Below are positions 34,600-46,458 of a stretch of DNA of 64,000 nt, piece after piece. Every line of letters begins with the position of its first letter. Within the stretch, counting starts at the first letter, position 1. The translations under genes and the position numbers were made by a program. This stretch comes from Pseudomonas sichuanensis (lineage in GTDB: Bacteria > Pseudomonadota > Gammaproteobacteria > Pseudomonadales > Pseudomonadaceae): NCBI RefSeq assembly GCF_003231305.1, contig NZ_QKVM01000026.1, positions 1 through 64,000 on the forward strand, read 5' to 3'. The notes beneath the pieces were generated by a model that was not told the origin of the DNA, ran no database searches, and saw only the letters and a program-made list of their open reading frames with translations.

Positions 34600-34684
34600 T
34601 GGTGCGGACGAAGAGACTCGAACTCTTACAGCTTGCGCCGCTGGAACCTAAATCCAGTGTGTCTACCAATTTCACCACGTCCGC
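34600..34684 (-). tRNA. tRNA-Leu(TAG)
   Basis: An 85-base minus-strand tRNA with the long variable arm of tRNA-Leu. It starts GCGGACGTGGTGAAATTGG; the anticodon stem CTGGA/TCCAG encloses TTTAGGT, anticodon TAG. T-arm GAGTTCGAGTCTC and encoded CCA are present. Confidence 0.97.
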
Positions 34685-34702
34685 ATGAAGCGCTTAAAAC
34701 AA

Positions 34703-34731
34703 AGGCGCCTGATCATTCAATCCTGGCGCCT
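34703..34731 (-). terminator. Inter-tRNA hairpin
   Basis: AGGCGCC (34703-34709) and GGCGCCT (34725-34731) pair between tRNA-Leu and the upstream tRNA-His. It resembles the hairpin after the cluster and may act in processing or partial termination within the tRNA operon. Confidence 0.4.
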
Positions 34732-34741
34732 CTGCCGAATC

Positions 34742-34818
34742 TGGGGTGGACGATGGGAATCGAACCCACGACAACCGGAATCACAATCCGGCGCTCTACC
34801 AACTGAGCTACGCCCACC
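34742..34818 (-). tRNA. tRNA-His(GTG), copy 1
   Basis: A 77-base minus-strand tRNA identical by eye to the copy at 34488-34564, anticodon GTG, encoded CCA at 34744-34742. Confidence 0.97.
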
Positions 34819-34851
34819 ATATTGCGTTACTGCTTACTTGCCCAGGCCTAA

Positions 34852-34928
34852 TGGCGCACCCGGCAGGACTCGAACCTGCGACCATCCGCTTAGAAGGCGG
34901 ATGCTCTATCCAGCTGAGCTACGGGCGC
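34852..34928 (-). tRNA. tRNA-Arg(TCT)
   Basis: A 77-base minus-strand tRNA. It starts GCGCCCGTAGCTCAGCTGG; the anticodon loop CTTCTAA within TCCGC/GCGGA gives TCT. T-arm AGGTTCGAGTCCT and encoded CCA are present. First gene of the tRNA operon. The 256 bases between it and folD hold no gene that I can support. Confidence 0.97.
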
Positions 34929-35184
34929 TTAAGCTTTCAGTCCGACTTAACAAGCCAACAAACCGCTTGCTCTGTCCGACTTTGCCAACCCGTGCCAGGC
35001 AGTGCCCGACAAGTGCGGCGAATCTTATAGCCGACCCTCAAAGTCGTCAACATGTTTCTGAAAAAAATTTAAATTATTGAAGGGGTTAGGGGATTTGCCC
35101 GACCACCCGCCTTTGCCCTTGCGCCGTGTCGTGCGAGAATGCGCGCTTCTTCATGTTTCCTTCTCGATGGTTAATCACGCGTCT

Positions 35185-36039
35185 ATGACTGCACACCTTA
35201 TCGATGGCAAGGCGATCGCCGCCAACCTGCGCAAGCAGATCGCGCAACGTGTCGCGGAGCGCCGCCAGCAGGGCCTGCGCACGCCGGGCCTGGCAGTGAT
35301 CCTGGTCGGTACCGACCCGGCCTCCCAAGTCTATGTCTCGCACAAGCGCAAGGACTGCGAAGAAGTCGGCTTCATCTCGCAGGCCTTCGACCTGCCCAGC
35401 GAGACCACGCAGCAGGCCCTGACCGAGCTGATCGACCGCCTCAACGACGACCCGGCCGTAGACGGCATCCTGCTGCAGTTGCCGCTGCCCGCGCACCTGG
35501 ACGCCTCGCTGCTGCTCGAACGCATCCGCCCGGACAAGGACGTCGACGGCTTCCACCCGTACAACATCGGCCGCCTCGCGCAACGCATCCCGCTGCTGCG
35601 CCCGTGCACTCCAAAGGGCATCATCACCCTGCTGGAAAGCACCGGCCAGGACCTGTACGGCATGAATGCGGTCATCGTCGGCGCTTCCAACATCGTCGGC
35701 CGCCCGATGGCCATGGAACTGCTGCTGGCCGGCTGCACCGTCACCGTCTGCCACCGCTTCACCAAGGACCTGGCCGGCCACGTCGGCCGTGCCGACCTGC
35801 TGGTGGTCGCCGCTGGCAAGCCGGGCCTGGTCAAGGGTGAGTGGGTCAAGGAAGGCGCGATCGTCATCGACGTCGGCATCAACCGCCAGGAAGACGGCAA
35901 GCTGGTCGGCGACGTGGTCTACGAGACCGCCCTGCCCCGCGCCGGCTGGATCACCCCGGTCCCCGGCGGCGTCGGCCCGATGACCCGCGCATGCCTGCTG
36001 GAAAACACGCTGTATGCCGCTGAAGAGCTGCACAAGTAA
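35185..36039 (+). CDS. folD: Methylenetetrahydrofolate dehydrogenase/cyclohydrolase FolD
   Basis: A 284-residue bifunctional enzyme of one-carbon metabolism; it oxidises 5,10-methylene-THF with NADP and hydrolyses the methenyl product to 10-formyl-THF. YVSHKRKDCEEVGF holds the catalytic lysine and tyrosine; GILLQLPLPAHLD and VDGFHPYNIGRL are the family signatures; PVPGGVGPMT lies near the end. The Rossmann part contains VIVGASNIVGRPM. Start is ATG 35185 (MTAHLIDGKAIAANL). A strong terminator follows, so folD is a single-gene unit, divergent from the tRNA cluster. Confidence 0.97.
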   Translation: MTAHLIDGKAIAANLRKQIAQRVAERRQQGLRTPGLAVILVGTDPASQVYVSHKRKDCEEVGFISQAFDLPSETTQQALTELIDRLNDDPAVDGILLQLPLPAHLDASLLLERIRPDKDVDGFHPYNIGRLAQRIPLLRPCTPKGIITLLESTGQDLYGMNAVIVGASNIVGRPMAMELLLAGCTVTVCHRFTKDLAGHVGRADLLVVAAGKPGLVKGEWVKEGAIVIDVGINRQEDGKLVGDVVYETALPRAGWITPVPGGVGPMTRACLLENTLYAAEELHK

Positions 36040-36055
36040 GTTGGCGTAAAGCGAA

Positions 36056-36086
36056 AACGGCACCTCTGGCAGGTGCCGTTTTTTTT
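36056..36086 (+). terminator. folD terminator
   Basis: AACGGCACCT (36056-36065) and AGGTGCCGTT (36071-36080) pair around CTGGC and are followed by six further T. A textbook intrinsic terminator 17 bases after folD. Confidence 0.9.
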
Positions 36087-36110
36087 GCCTGGCTTTTTTG
36101 CAAAAAACCT

Positions 36111-36178
36111 ATCGCGGGGCAAGCCCGCTCCCACGCTACATGGCGCTGCACAGCGTGGGAGCGGGCTTGCCCCGCGAT
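36111..36178. repeat. Paired REP element (P. putida type)
   Basis: Two inverted copies of a REP unit, 36111-36137 and 36152-36178, pair over 27 bases; each has the core CGGGGCAAGCCCGCTCCCAC. It fills the gap between folD and the ABC transporter gene, which converge here. REPs of this kind can stabilise transcripts or limit read-through. Confidence 0.9.
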
Positions 36179-36199
36179 GAGGCCATTGAAGCTAACCGA

Positions 36200-37939
36200 T
36201 CACTTGCGCGCCGCCTCCCACGACTTGAGCAGCTCGTTGTAGCTGACCGTTTCGCCCTTGGGCTTTTCGTTGGCCAGCTTCGGCTTCGGCGCCCCCGGCT
36301 GGTCGAACCAGTACTGGGCATCCTTCTCGGGGTTGAGCTTCGGCGCACAGGTAGCCTGCGCGTTGGAGCGCTGCAGCCGCTCCATCATGCGATCCTGATC
36401 CCGTGCCAGGCCGTCCAGCGCCTCTTGAGGCGTCTTCTCGCCACTGGCCACCTCGGCGATATGGCTCCACCACAGCTGCGCCAGGCGCGGATAATCCGGC
36501 ACGTTGGTGCCGGTCGGCGTCCACTGCACCCGCGCCGGGCTTCTGTAGAACTCCACCAGCCCGCCCAGCTTGGGCGCCAGGTCGGTCATGGCCTGGGAGT
36601 TGATGTCCGACTCGCGAATCGGCGTCAGGCCAACGACGGTCTTCTTCAGCGACACCGTCTTGGAGGTGACGAACTGAGCATACAGCCAGGCCGCCAGGCG
36701 CTGTTTCTCGGGGGTGGACTTGAAGAAGGTCCAGGAGCCGGTGTCCTGGTAACCGAGCTTCATCCCCTCCTCCCAGTACGGTCCCTTGGGCGAGGGCGCC
36801 ATGCGCCACTTCGGCGTGCCGTCGGCGTTGACCACCGGCAGCCCAGGCTTGGTCATGTCGGCGGTGAAGGCGGTGTACCAGAAGATCTGCTGGGCAATGT
36901 TGCCCTGAGCCGGCACCGGGCCCGCCTCGGAGAAGGTCATGCCCTGGGCTTCCTTGGGGGCGTAGGCGCGCATCCAGTCCACGTACTTCTGCGTGGCGAA
37001 CACCGCCGCCGGGCCATTGGTGTCGCCGCCGCGGGTCACGCTCGAACCCACCGGGTGGCAGTCCTCCACGCGAATGCCCCACTCGTCCACCGGCAGGCCG
37101 TTGGGTAGCCCCTTGTCGCCACCGCCGGCCATGGAAAACCAGGCATCGGTGAAACGCCAGCCCAGCGAAGGGTCCTTCTTGCCATAGTCCATGTGGCCAT
37201 AGACCCGCTTGCCGTCGATCTCCTTGACATCCTCGCTGAAGAACTTGGCGATGTCCTCGTAAGCCGACCAGTTCACCGGCACGCCCAACTCGTAGCCGTA
37301 CTTCTCCTTGAACTTGGCTTTCAGGTCCGGGCGCTCGAACCAGTCGGCGCGGAACCAGTAGAGGTTGGCGAATTGCTGGTCAGGCAACTGATAGATCTTG
37401 CCGTCCGGCGCGGTGGTGAAGGAAATGCCGATGAAGTCCTTCAGGTCCAGGGTTGGCGAGGTGTAGTTCTTGCCCTCATTGGCCATCAGGTCGGTGATGG
37501 ATTCCACCTTGCCATAGCGAAAGTGCGTACCGATCAAATCGGAATCGTTGACCCAGCCGTCATAGATGTTCTTGTCCGACTGCATCTGCGTCTGCAGCTT
37601 TTCCACCACATCGCCTTCCTGCAGCAGGTCGTGGGTCAACTGGATACCGGTGATTTCGGTAAAGGCCTTGGCCAGCACCTTGGATTCGTATTCGTGGGTG
37701 GTGATGGTTTCCGACACCACGTTGATCTTCATCCCACGGAACGGCTCGGCGGCCTTGATGAACCACTTGAGCTCTTCGAGTTGCTGCTCCGGGGTCAGGG
37801 TCGAAGGCTTGAACTCGCTGCCGATCCATTTTTTCGCCGCGTCTTCGTACTGGTCGGCCCAGGCCGTGCCGTGCAGGCCGGCCAGCACCAGCAGTGCGGC
37901 CAGGGTCAAATGTCGCCGTTTGTTGTCGTTATCGAACAT
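36200..37939 (-). CDS. Glycerol-type ABC transporter substrate-binding protein
   Basis: A 579-residue periplasmic binding protein with an N-terminal signal (LTLAALLVLAGLHGTAWA). It is longer than ordinary sugar-binding proteins and matches the size of the rhizobial glycerol-binding protein GlpV. Its gene is last in a six-gene minus-strand operon (two ATPases, two permeases, a small membrane protein, and this protein), the same layout as GlpSTPQUV. I infer glycerol or a related polyol as substrate; the binding residues cannot be read from sequence. The REP pair follows it. Confidence 0.8.
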   Translation of the reverse strand: MFDNDNKRRHLTLAALLVLAGLHGTAWADQYEDAAKKWIGSEFKPSTLTPEQQLEELKWFIKAAEPFRGMKINVVSETITTHEYESKVLAKAFTEITGIQLTHDLLQEGDVVEKLQTQMQSDKNIYDGWVNDSDLIGTHFRYGKVESITDLMANEGKNYTSPTLDLKDFIGISFTTAPDGKIYQLPDQQFANLYWFRADWFERPDLKAKFKEKYGYELGVPVNWSAYEDIAKFFSEDVKEIDGKRVYGHMDYGKKDPSLGWRFTDAWFSMAGGGDKGLPNGLPVDEWGIRVEDCHPVGSSVTRGGDTNGPAAVFATQKYVDWMRAYAPKEAQGMTFSEAGPVPAQGNIAQQIFWYTAFTADMTKPGLPVVNADGTPKWRMAPSPKGPYWEEGMKLGYQDTGSWTFFKSTPEKQRLAAWLYAQFVTSKTVSLKKTVVGLTPIRESDINSQAMTDLAPKLGGLVEFYRSPARVQWTPTGTNVPDYPRLAQLWWSHIAEVASGEKTPQEALDGLARDQDRMMERLQRSNAQATCAPKLNPEKDAQYWFDQPGAPKPKLANEKPKGETVSYNELLKSWEAARK

Positions 37940-37977
37940 TGTGATCTCCAGATTGCAGAAGGATCCTTGCCCCAGGC

Positions 37978-38253
37978 TCAACCCCAGCGCAGCACCACCA
38001 CCAGCCACGCCAGCGACAGCAGCGAGGCCACCCACAACGGCCAGTCGCTCACCCCCACCACCAGCAGATGCAGGTAGGCGCTGACCAACAAGCCGATGAA
38101 CAGCCGGTCGCCACGGGTCGTGGCAATCGGCAGAAAACCGCGGCGCTCCAGGCACGGGCGGCGCAGTTCGAACAGGGTCATGCACATCAACAACAGGCCG
38201 ATCGCCGAGAAGAACAGCGCGGTCGGCAGGGTCCAGGCCATCCACTCCATCAT
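37978..38253 (-). CDS. DUF2160 small membrane protein (GlpU-like)
   Basis: A 91-residue inner-membrane protein with three hydrophobic stretches (LPTALFFSAIGLLLMCMTLFEL, LFIGLLVSAYLHLLVVGV and LWVASLLSLAWLVVVL). It fits DUF2160, the family of GlpU, which accompanies glycerol ABC transporters in rhizobia. Its exact role is unknown. It lies between the permease and binding-protein genes of the operon. Confidence 0.8.
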   Translation of the reverse strand: MMEWMAWTLPTALFFSAIGLLLMCMTLFELRRPCLERRGFLPIATTRGDRLFIGLLVSAYLHLLVVGVSDWPLWVASLLSLAWLVVVLRWG

Positions 38254-38262
38254 CCGCCCTCC

Positions 38263-39063
<801 letters not shown>

Positions 39064-39066
39064 GGC

Positions 39067-41023
<1,957 letters not shown>

Positions 41024-41024
<1 letters not shown>

Positions 41025-42118
41025 CAGGCGCTCCTCGCGTCACGCAGGCGTGGCGCCTGCACCAGGGCATCGGCGCTGTCGAAGATGAACAGCTTGTGGG
41101 TGGGGACGAACACGCGGATCGGCGTGTCCACCTGATACTCATGCACGCCCGGCAGGTGCAGGGTCATGCGCCAGTGCTCGTTGCGCACATGCAGGAAGGT
41201 TTCCGAGCCGCTGATCTCGGCCAGTTCCACCAGCACCGCCAGCTCCAGGTCATCGTCGCGCGACGGCACCAGGGCCAGGTGGCCGGGGCGAATGCCGAAA
41301 CGATAATTGCCGTCCGCCAGGTCGCGCAGGTCGGCCGTGCGGGCGAAGTGCACGGCACCGGCCAGGCTCACCTCGTTGCCGACGATGCGCCCCGGCACCA
41401 GGTTGATCGGCGGTTCGCAGAACAGCTCGGCGGCCAGCACGCTGGCGGGCCGTTGATACACCTCGGTGGTGGGGCCGCTCTGGATCACCCGGCCTTCGTG
41501 CAGCAAGGTGGTGGTGCCACCCAGCGCCAGCGCCTCGTTGGGCTCGGTGGTGGCATACACGGCGATGCAGTTGCGCTCGGCGAACAGGCTGCGCAGCTCC
41601 TGGCGCAGGCCCTCGCGCAGCTTGTAGTCGAGGTTGACCAAGGGCTCGTCGAACAGGATCAGCGAGGCATCCTTGACCAATGCCCGGGCCATGGCGGTGC
41701 GCTGCTGCTGGCCACCCGACAGTTCCAGCGGCAGGCGCCCGAGAAAGGGCGCGATGCGCAACATCTCGGCCGTTTCGCGCACTCGCCGCTGAATCTCCGG
41801 TTCGGCCATGCGCGCCTGGCGCAACGGCGAGGCGATGTTCTCGAACACCGTGAGCGTGGGGTAGTTGATGAACTGTTGATAGACCATCGATACGTTGCGC
41901 AGGCGCACCGGACGCCCGGTGACATCCTCGCCATCCATCAGCACGCGGCCGCTGTCCGGGCGGTCGAGGCCGGCCATCAGGCGCATCAGGCTGGTCTTGC
42001 CGGCCAGGGTGCGGCCCAGCAGCACGTTGAACGAGCCGGGCTCGAAGCGCAGGTTGGCGTCGTCGATCCACAGCTGGTTGTCGACACTGCGGCATACCTG
42101 CTCCAGCACCAGGGACAT
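41024..42118 (-). CDS. ABC transporter ATP-binding protein (GlpS-type)
   Basis: A 364-residue ABC ATPase, first gene of the transporter operon. Walker A is LLGRTLAGKTSLMR, which keeps the GxxxxGKT pattern; the signature is LSGGQQQRTAMAR and Walker B is LILFDEPLVNLD. It thus has an intact signature, unlike its partner. A C-terminal TOBE domain is present. ATG 42118 follows AGAAGG. A sigma-54 promoter lies 37 bases upstream. Confidence 0.88.
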
Positions 42119-42154
42119 GGCGTGGCCTTCTTGTGATGGTTGTCCATCCACCCC

Positions 42155-42170
42155 AGCCAGTTCCGTGCCA
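42155..42170 (-). promoter_or_regulatory. Sigma-54 promoter of the glycerol-type operon
   Basis: Minus strand TGGCACGGAACTGGCT has the -24 GG and -12 GC in the required spacing and matches the TGGCACG consensus exactly. It points at the ATPase gene starting at 42118, which fits control by the divergent sigma-54 activator. Confidence 0.75.
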
Positions 42171-42234
42171 GCCCGGCACAACCGCTCTATACCGGCGTCT
42201 CCTGCCCTGGCACAACACGCGGCCTGTACAGATG

Positions 42235-42293
42235 TGAACAGTTTCGCTGAACAACTGAACACCTTCGGGTTTGACAATGAACAGCGCTGAACG
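42235..42293. promoter_or_regulatory. Repeated GAACA motifs, likely activator sites
   Basis: GAACA or TGAACA/G occurs at 42236-42240, 42248-42253, 42256-42261, 42278-42283 and 42288-42293. The cluster lies 65-125 bases upstream of the -24 box of the sigma-54 promoter, which is the usual place for enhancer sites of bacterial activators. It could also govern autoregulation of the regulator gene. Confidence 0.5.
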
Positions 42294-42342
42294 ACACTCA
42301 ATCGCGGTCGCCTATAAAAACAACACCCCACAGGACAGGCCC

Positions 42343-44112
42343 ATGGCCCACTCCGTTTCGACCCACGCCCAACTGATCCAGGCCTCCTGGGCGCGCTGCC
42401 GCGAGCACGGCCTGCAGCCCCAGCAAGCGCCCGACTTCGATTGCCTGACCGGTGCCGAGCTCGATGCCCTGCTCGAACGCAACCAAGTCCTCCTACGCCT
42501 TACCCATGACGACGTGCTGCCGCAATACGCGCACCTGCTGGGCAACGCCAGCCACCTGGTGATGCTCGGCGACGCCAGTGGCTGCCTGCTCGGCGCCTGG
42601 GGTACCCGACGCTTCGTCGACCCGCGCCAGCAGCACGCTTTCAGCCCCGGCGCACGCTGGCGCGAACAAGGCGTCGGCACCAACGCGCTTGGCACGGCTT
42701 TGGTGTGCGGCGAGGCCATCCATGTCGGCCAGGACGAGCACTATCTAAGGCAGAACCGCTACATGGCCAGCGCCGCCGCACCGTTGTTCGACGCCGAACG
42801 ACGCCTGGTCGGCGTACTCGACGTGGCCAGCGACGGCTACCTGCCCGCCGCCCAGACCCTGGGCCTGGTGCGCATGCTCAGCCAGAGCCTGGAGAACCGG
42901 CTGATCCTCGCCGGGCCCGGCGAGCAGCATTGGCAGCTGCTGTTCAACACCGGCGCCGACAACCTCGACAGCCCCTGGGCCGGCCTGCTGTTGTTCGACG
43001 AACGCGGCGAGGTGCGTGCGGCCAACCACCGCGCAGGCAGCCTGTTGGGCACCGACCCGCGCCACCTGAACCTGGCGCAGCTGTTCCAGGTGCCGTTACG
43101 GCAGATCCTCGAACACGCCGAAGGGCGCCCCTTCGCCCTGCTCGCCCATGGCCGTCAACGCTTGCATTGCCAATGGCAGGGGCCACGCCGGCCACCCGCG
43201 CGCCGTGTGCCCGGCTCCACGGATGCGCGTGTGAGCAAGGCGCTGGCCCAGGCCGGTGTGCTGCTGGAGAAGGACATCCCGCTGCTGGTCCAGGGCGAGA
43301 CCGGGGTGGGCAAGGAGGTGTTCGTCAACGCCCTGCACCAGGCCAGCAGCCGGGCGCGCCAGCCGCTGATCGCGGTCAACTGCGCGGCGATCCCGGCCGA
43401 ACTGGTGGAGTCGGAGCTGTTCGGCTACGAAAAAGGCGCCTTCACCGGCGCCCACCACAAAGGCAACCCCGGGCTGATCCGCAAGGCCGACGGCGGCGTG
43501 CTGTTCCTCGACGAAATCGGCGACATGCCGCTGGCCACCCAGGCCCGCCTGCTGCGTGTACTGCAGGCCCGCAGCATCCAGCCGCTAGGCAGCGGCGAGC
43601 CGGTAGCGCTGGACATACGCGTGGTGTCGGCGAGCAACCGCGATCTTGCCGCCGAGGTGCGCGCCGGGCGTTTTCGCCAGGACCTTTATTACCGCATCGC
43701 CGGGTTGACCCTGGTGCTGCCGGCGCTGCGCGAACGCAGTGACCGCCGCGCGCTGATCGAAGAGGTGCATGGGCGCTATCGCGAGCCCGGCCAGCCCGCG
43801 CGCTTGCCGGATGATGTGCTGACGGTGCTGGAGCGCCATCCCTGGCCGGGCAATCTGCGCGAGCTGGTCAGTGTGATGCAGGTGGCGCTGGCATTGGCTG
43901 GCGAGCAGGCGCTCGGGGTGGAGCATCTGCCGGACAGTTTTCTGGCTGAAGCCGGGGAAAGCGCAGTGCATGAACACGCCCCGAACGACCTGGGCAAATT
44001 ACTGCAGCGTGCCAATGGCAATCTCTCTTCTGTAGCCAGAGCATTGGGGATTAGCCGCACGACCCTTTACAAGCGTTTGCGCGAACAGGGCCTGGTGGTT
44101 TCCAACGAGTGA
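42343..44112 (+). CDS. Sigma-54-dependent activator, AcoR-like
   Basis: A 589-residue enhancer-binding protein. Residues about 60-190 form a GAF-type sensor (GVGTNALGTALVCGEAIHVG is typical of AcoR-like activators), then a short linker region, then the AAA+ core with Walker A GETGVGKE, the sigma-54 contact GAFTGA, and FLDEIGDMP. The C-terminal Fis-type HTH is LQRANGNLSSVARALGISRTTLYKRLREQG. AcoR relatives respond to acetoin, glycerol or related substrates; here the target is probably the divergent ABC operon. Start ATG 42343. Confidence 0.9.
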   Translation: MAHSVSTHAQLIQASWARCREHGLQPQQAPDFDCLTGAELDALLERNQVLLRLTHDDVLPQYAHLLGNASHLVMLGDASGCLLGAWGTRRFVDPRQQHAFSPGARWREQGVGTNALGTALVCGEAIHVGQDEHYLRQNRYMASAAAPLFDAERRLVGVLDVASDGYLPAAQTLGLVRMLSQSLENRLILAGPGEQHWQLLFNTGADNLDSPWAGLLLFDERGEVRAANHRAGSLLGTDPRHLNLAQLFQVPLRQILEHAEGRPFALLAHGRQRLHCQWQGPRRPPARRVPGSTDARVSKALAQAGVLLEKDIPLLVQGETGVGKEVFVNALHQASSRARQPLIAVNCAAIPAELVESELFGYEKGAFTGAHHKGNPGLIRKADGGVLFLDEIGDMPLATQARLLRVLQARSIQPLGSGEPVALDIRVVSASNRDLAAEVRAGRFRQDLYYRIAGLTLVLPALRERSDRRALIEEVHGRYREPGQPARLPDDVLTVLERHPWPGNLRELVSVMQVALALAGEQALGVEHLPDSFLAEAGESAVHEHAPNDLGKLLQRANGNLSSVARALGISRTTLYKRLREQGLVVSNE

Positions 44113-44130
44113 TGCAGTGCCTGTACCGGC

Positions 44131-44211
44131 CTCATCGCTGGCAAGCCAGCTCCCACAAAGATCGTGCAATAGCGCACGCCACCTTGTGGGAGCCGGCTTG
44201 CCGGCGATGAG
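44131..44211. repeat. Paired REP element
   Basis: Inverted copies at 44131-44158 and 44184-44211 (core GGCAAGCC and GGCTTGCC with CTCCCACAA ends). It separates the activator gene from the citrulline cluster. The rest of the 238-base gap up to ctlX shows no gene; some promoter may lie there. Confidence 0.85.
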
Positions 44212-44350
44212 GCCAGCACAAGCACAACAGATTCCGCTGCCAAACCCGCCATTTCAGCTGAACCCGCCGCCCACCCCACGCGCTTCAGCCGGGATTTCGC
44301 CCTGATCCGCCCGACAATGGTCACACAGCCCACCCGTGGATGCGTGCCCA

Positions 44351-45268
44351 ATGCAAACAACAAATACCGTCCTCATGATTCGCCCGGCGCGGTTCGCCTT
44401 CAACCCGGACACCGCCGTCAACAACCGCTTCCAGCAGGCCCCGCTGGACCCTGATACCGCCAGCGCCAAGGCCCTGGAAGAGTTCGACGGCTACGTCGCC
44501 AGCCTGCGCCAGCACGGCGTCGAGGTGCTGGTGGTGCAGGACACCCCCGAGCCGCACACGCCCGACTCGATCTTCCCCAACAACTGGTGGAGCAGCCACG
44601 CCGACGGCAGCCTGGTGCTCTACCCGATGGAAGGCCAGAACCGCCGCCTGGAGCGCGGCAAGGGCGTGCTGCGGGCTTTGGACGAACGTTTCACCATCAA
44701 ACAGACCGTCGATCTGAGCCCGCTGGAACAGCAGAATCTGTTCCTCGAAGGCACCGGCAGCATGGTCCTGGACCGCGAACACCGCATCAGCTATGCCTGC
44801 CACTCCGGTCGCACCCACGAACAGGCCCTGCGCCAGTTCGCCGAGCAGCTCGACTACCGCCTGTGCCTGTTCCACGCCGTCGACCGCCAGCACGCGCCGA
44901 TCTACCACAGCAACGTGATGATGAACGTCGGCCGCCAGCTCGCCGTGGTGTGCCTCGACGCCCTGCCCCACGCCGGCGAGCGCCAGGCCCTGGAACACTC
45001 GCTGCGCGACACCGGCAAGCAGGTGCTGGCACTCAATCACGACCAGCTGGAGAACTTCGCCGGCAACATGCTCGAAGTGCATGACCGCGACGGTCGCTCG
45101 CTGCTGGTGATGTCGCGCAGCGCCTGGCGCTCGCTGGACGCCGGCCAGCGCAGCCAGGTCGAGCGCCACAGCCACCCGTTGGTGGTGAACATCGACCATA
45201 TCGAACGCATCGGCGGCGGCAGCGCGCGCTGCATGCTCGCCGAAGTCCACCTGCCCTCGCGCCACTGA
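44351..45268 (+). CDS. ctlX: CtlX-type citrulline/arginine utilisation hydrolase
   Basis: A 305-residue amidinotransferase-fold protein of the CtlX family. TPDSIFPNNWWSSH, EGTGSMVLDRE, PIYHSNVMMNVG and the C-terminal ARCMLAEVH (Cys about residue 294) give the guanidine-modifying-enzyme catalytic set. It probably hydrolyses citrulline or a related ureido compound; the family name derives from citrulline utilisation. ATG 44351 is preferred over a GTG 15 bases upstream. It is 18 bases before the ornithine cyclodeaminase gene. Confidence 0.85.
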   Translation: MQTTNTVLMIRPARFAFNPDTAVNNRFQQAPLDPDTASAKALEEFDGYVASLRQHGVEVLVVQDTPEPHTPDSIFPNNWWSSHADGSLVLYPMEGQNRRLERGKGVLRALDERFTIKQTVDLSPLEQQNLFLEGTGSMVLDREHRISYACHSGRTHEQALRQFAEQLDYRLCLFHAVDRQHAPIYHSNVMMNVGRQLAVVCLDALPHAGERQALEHSLRDTGKQVLALNHDQLENFAGNMLEVHDRDGRSLLVMSRSAWRSLDAGQRSQVERHSHPLVVNIDHIERIGGGSARCMLAEVHLPSRH

Positions 45269-45286
45269 CCTCAAAGGAGATTCACC

Positions 45287-46333
45287 ATGACCCGCTATAT
45301 CGACGTGCAAGACCTCGCCCGCCTGGTCAACCGCAAGGGCCTGCCCACCTGCCTGGAAGAAATGGCCGAGTACATCCGCCAGGATTACCTGCGCTGGCAC
45401 GACTTCGAAAAATGCCCACGCCTGGCCAACCACTCGCCGGACGGGGTGATCGAGCTGATGCCGGTGTCCGACGCCAGCCTGTACGCCTTCAAGTACGTCA
45501 ACGGCCACCCCAAGAACACCCACAACGGCCTGCTCACGGTGATGGCCTTCGGCGCCCTGGGCGACGTCGACACCGGCGCGCCGGTGCTGCTCAGCGAAAT
45601 GACCCTGACCACCGCGATCCGCACCGCCGCCACCTCCGCCCTCGCCGCCCGCTACCTGGCGCGCAAGGACAGCAAGCGCATGGCGCTGATCGGCAACGGC
45701 TCGCAAAGCGAGTTCCAGGCCATCGCCTTCCACACCCTGCTGGGCATCGAGGAGATTCGCCTGTTCGACATCGACCGCGCGGCCTCGGAAAAGCTCGCGG
45801 CCAACCTGGCCGGCTACCCACAGCTGAAACTGACCATCGCCGCCAGCGTGGCCGATGCGGTGCGCGGCAGCGACATCGTCACCACGGTCACCGCCGACAA
45901 GGCCTACGCCACCATCCTCACCCCCGAAATGATCGAGCCCGGCATGCACCTGAATGCCGTGGGCGGCGACTGCCCGGGCAAGACCGAGCTGCACCGCGAG
46001 ATCGTCGAGCGGGCCCGGGTGATCGTCGAGTACGAACCGCAGAGCCGTATCGAAGGCGAGATCCAGCAGATGCCAGCCGATTCGCCGACCACCGAGTTCT
46101 GGCAGGTGGTCGAAGGGATCGCGGCCGGGCGCGAGAGCGCCGAGCAGGTGACACTGTTCGACTCGGTCGGTTTCGCCATCGAGGACTACTCGGCGCTGCG
46201 CTATGTGCTGGATGTGGCCAGGGCGCTGGACATTGGCCATGACATCAACCTGGTGCCGGAGCTGGCCAATCCGAAGGACCTGTTCGCCCTGCTGCAGCCG
46301 GCGGCGGTTGAACGCAAGGCCAGCGCTGCCTGA
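45287..46333 (+). CDS. Ornithine cyclodeaminase
   Basis: A 348-residue enzyme that converts L-ornithine to L-proline with release of ammonia, using bound NAD. MRTAATSALAARYLARKDSKRMALIGNGSQSEFQ, read in parts, gives the ligand and NAD sites (RTAATSA and GNGSQSEFQ). GGDCPGKTELH holds the catalytic aspartate. The AAAGGAG site is eight bases before ATG 45287. With CtlX it would feed citrulline carbon into proline. Confidence 0.9.
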   Translation: MTRYIDVQDLARLVNRKGLPTCLEEMAEYIRQDYLRWHDFEKCPRLANHSPDGVIELMPVSDASLYAFKYVNGHPKNTHNGLLTVMAFGALGDVDTGAPVLLSEMTLTTAIRTAATSALAARYLARKDSKRMALIGNGSQSEFQAIAFHTLLGIEEIRLFDIDRAASEKLAANLAGYPQLKLTIAASVADAVRGSDIVTTVTADKAYATILTPEMIEPGMHLNAVGGDCPGKTELHREIVERARVIVEYEPQSRIEGEIQQMPADSPTTEFWQVVEGIAAGRESAEQVTLFDSVGFAIEDYSALRYVLDVARALDIGHDINLVPELANPKDLFALLQPAAVERKASAA

Positions 46334-46340
46334 TCGGACC

Positions 46341-46417
46341 ATCGCGGGGCAAGTCGCATCGGCGCACCGCCGCTCCCACGGGCTCACCACTACGTGGGAG
46401 CGGGCTTGCCCCGCGAT
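46341..46417. repeat. Paired REP element, one arm interrupted
   Basis: The right unit (46393-46417) is standard. The left unit (46341-46380) has an insert of about 17 bases (TCGCATCGGCGCACCGC) after CGGGGCAAG, giving an asymmetric pair. It follows the ornithine cyclodeaminase gene. Confidence 0.8.
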
Positions 46418-46458
46418 GACAGAAACCGCTGTCGCACTTCCATAAATCCTTGTCGCAA

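Noticed and set aside
34488..34928. tRNA genes as integration site of the island
   Set aside because: No direct repeats or integrase lie near them, and the island is 18 kb away, in greB.
44131..44211. REP pair as a transcription terminator of the activator gene
   Set aside because: The structure is a typical REP, with no U-tract; listed as a repeat instead.
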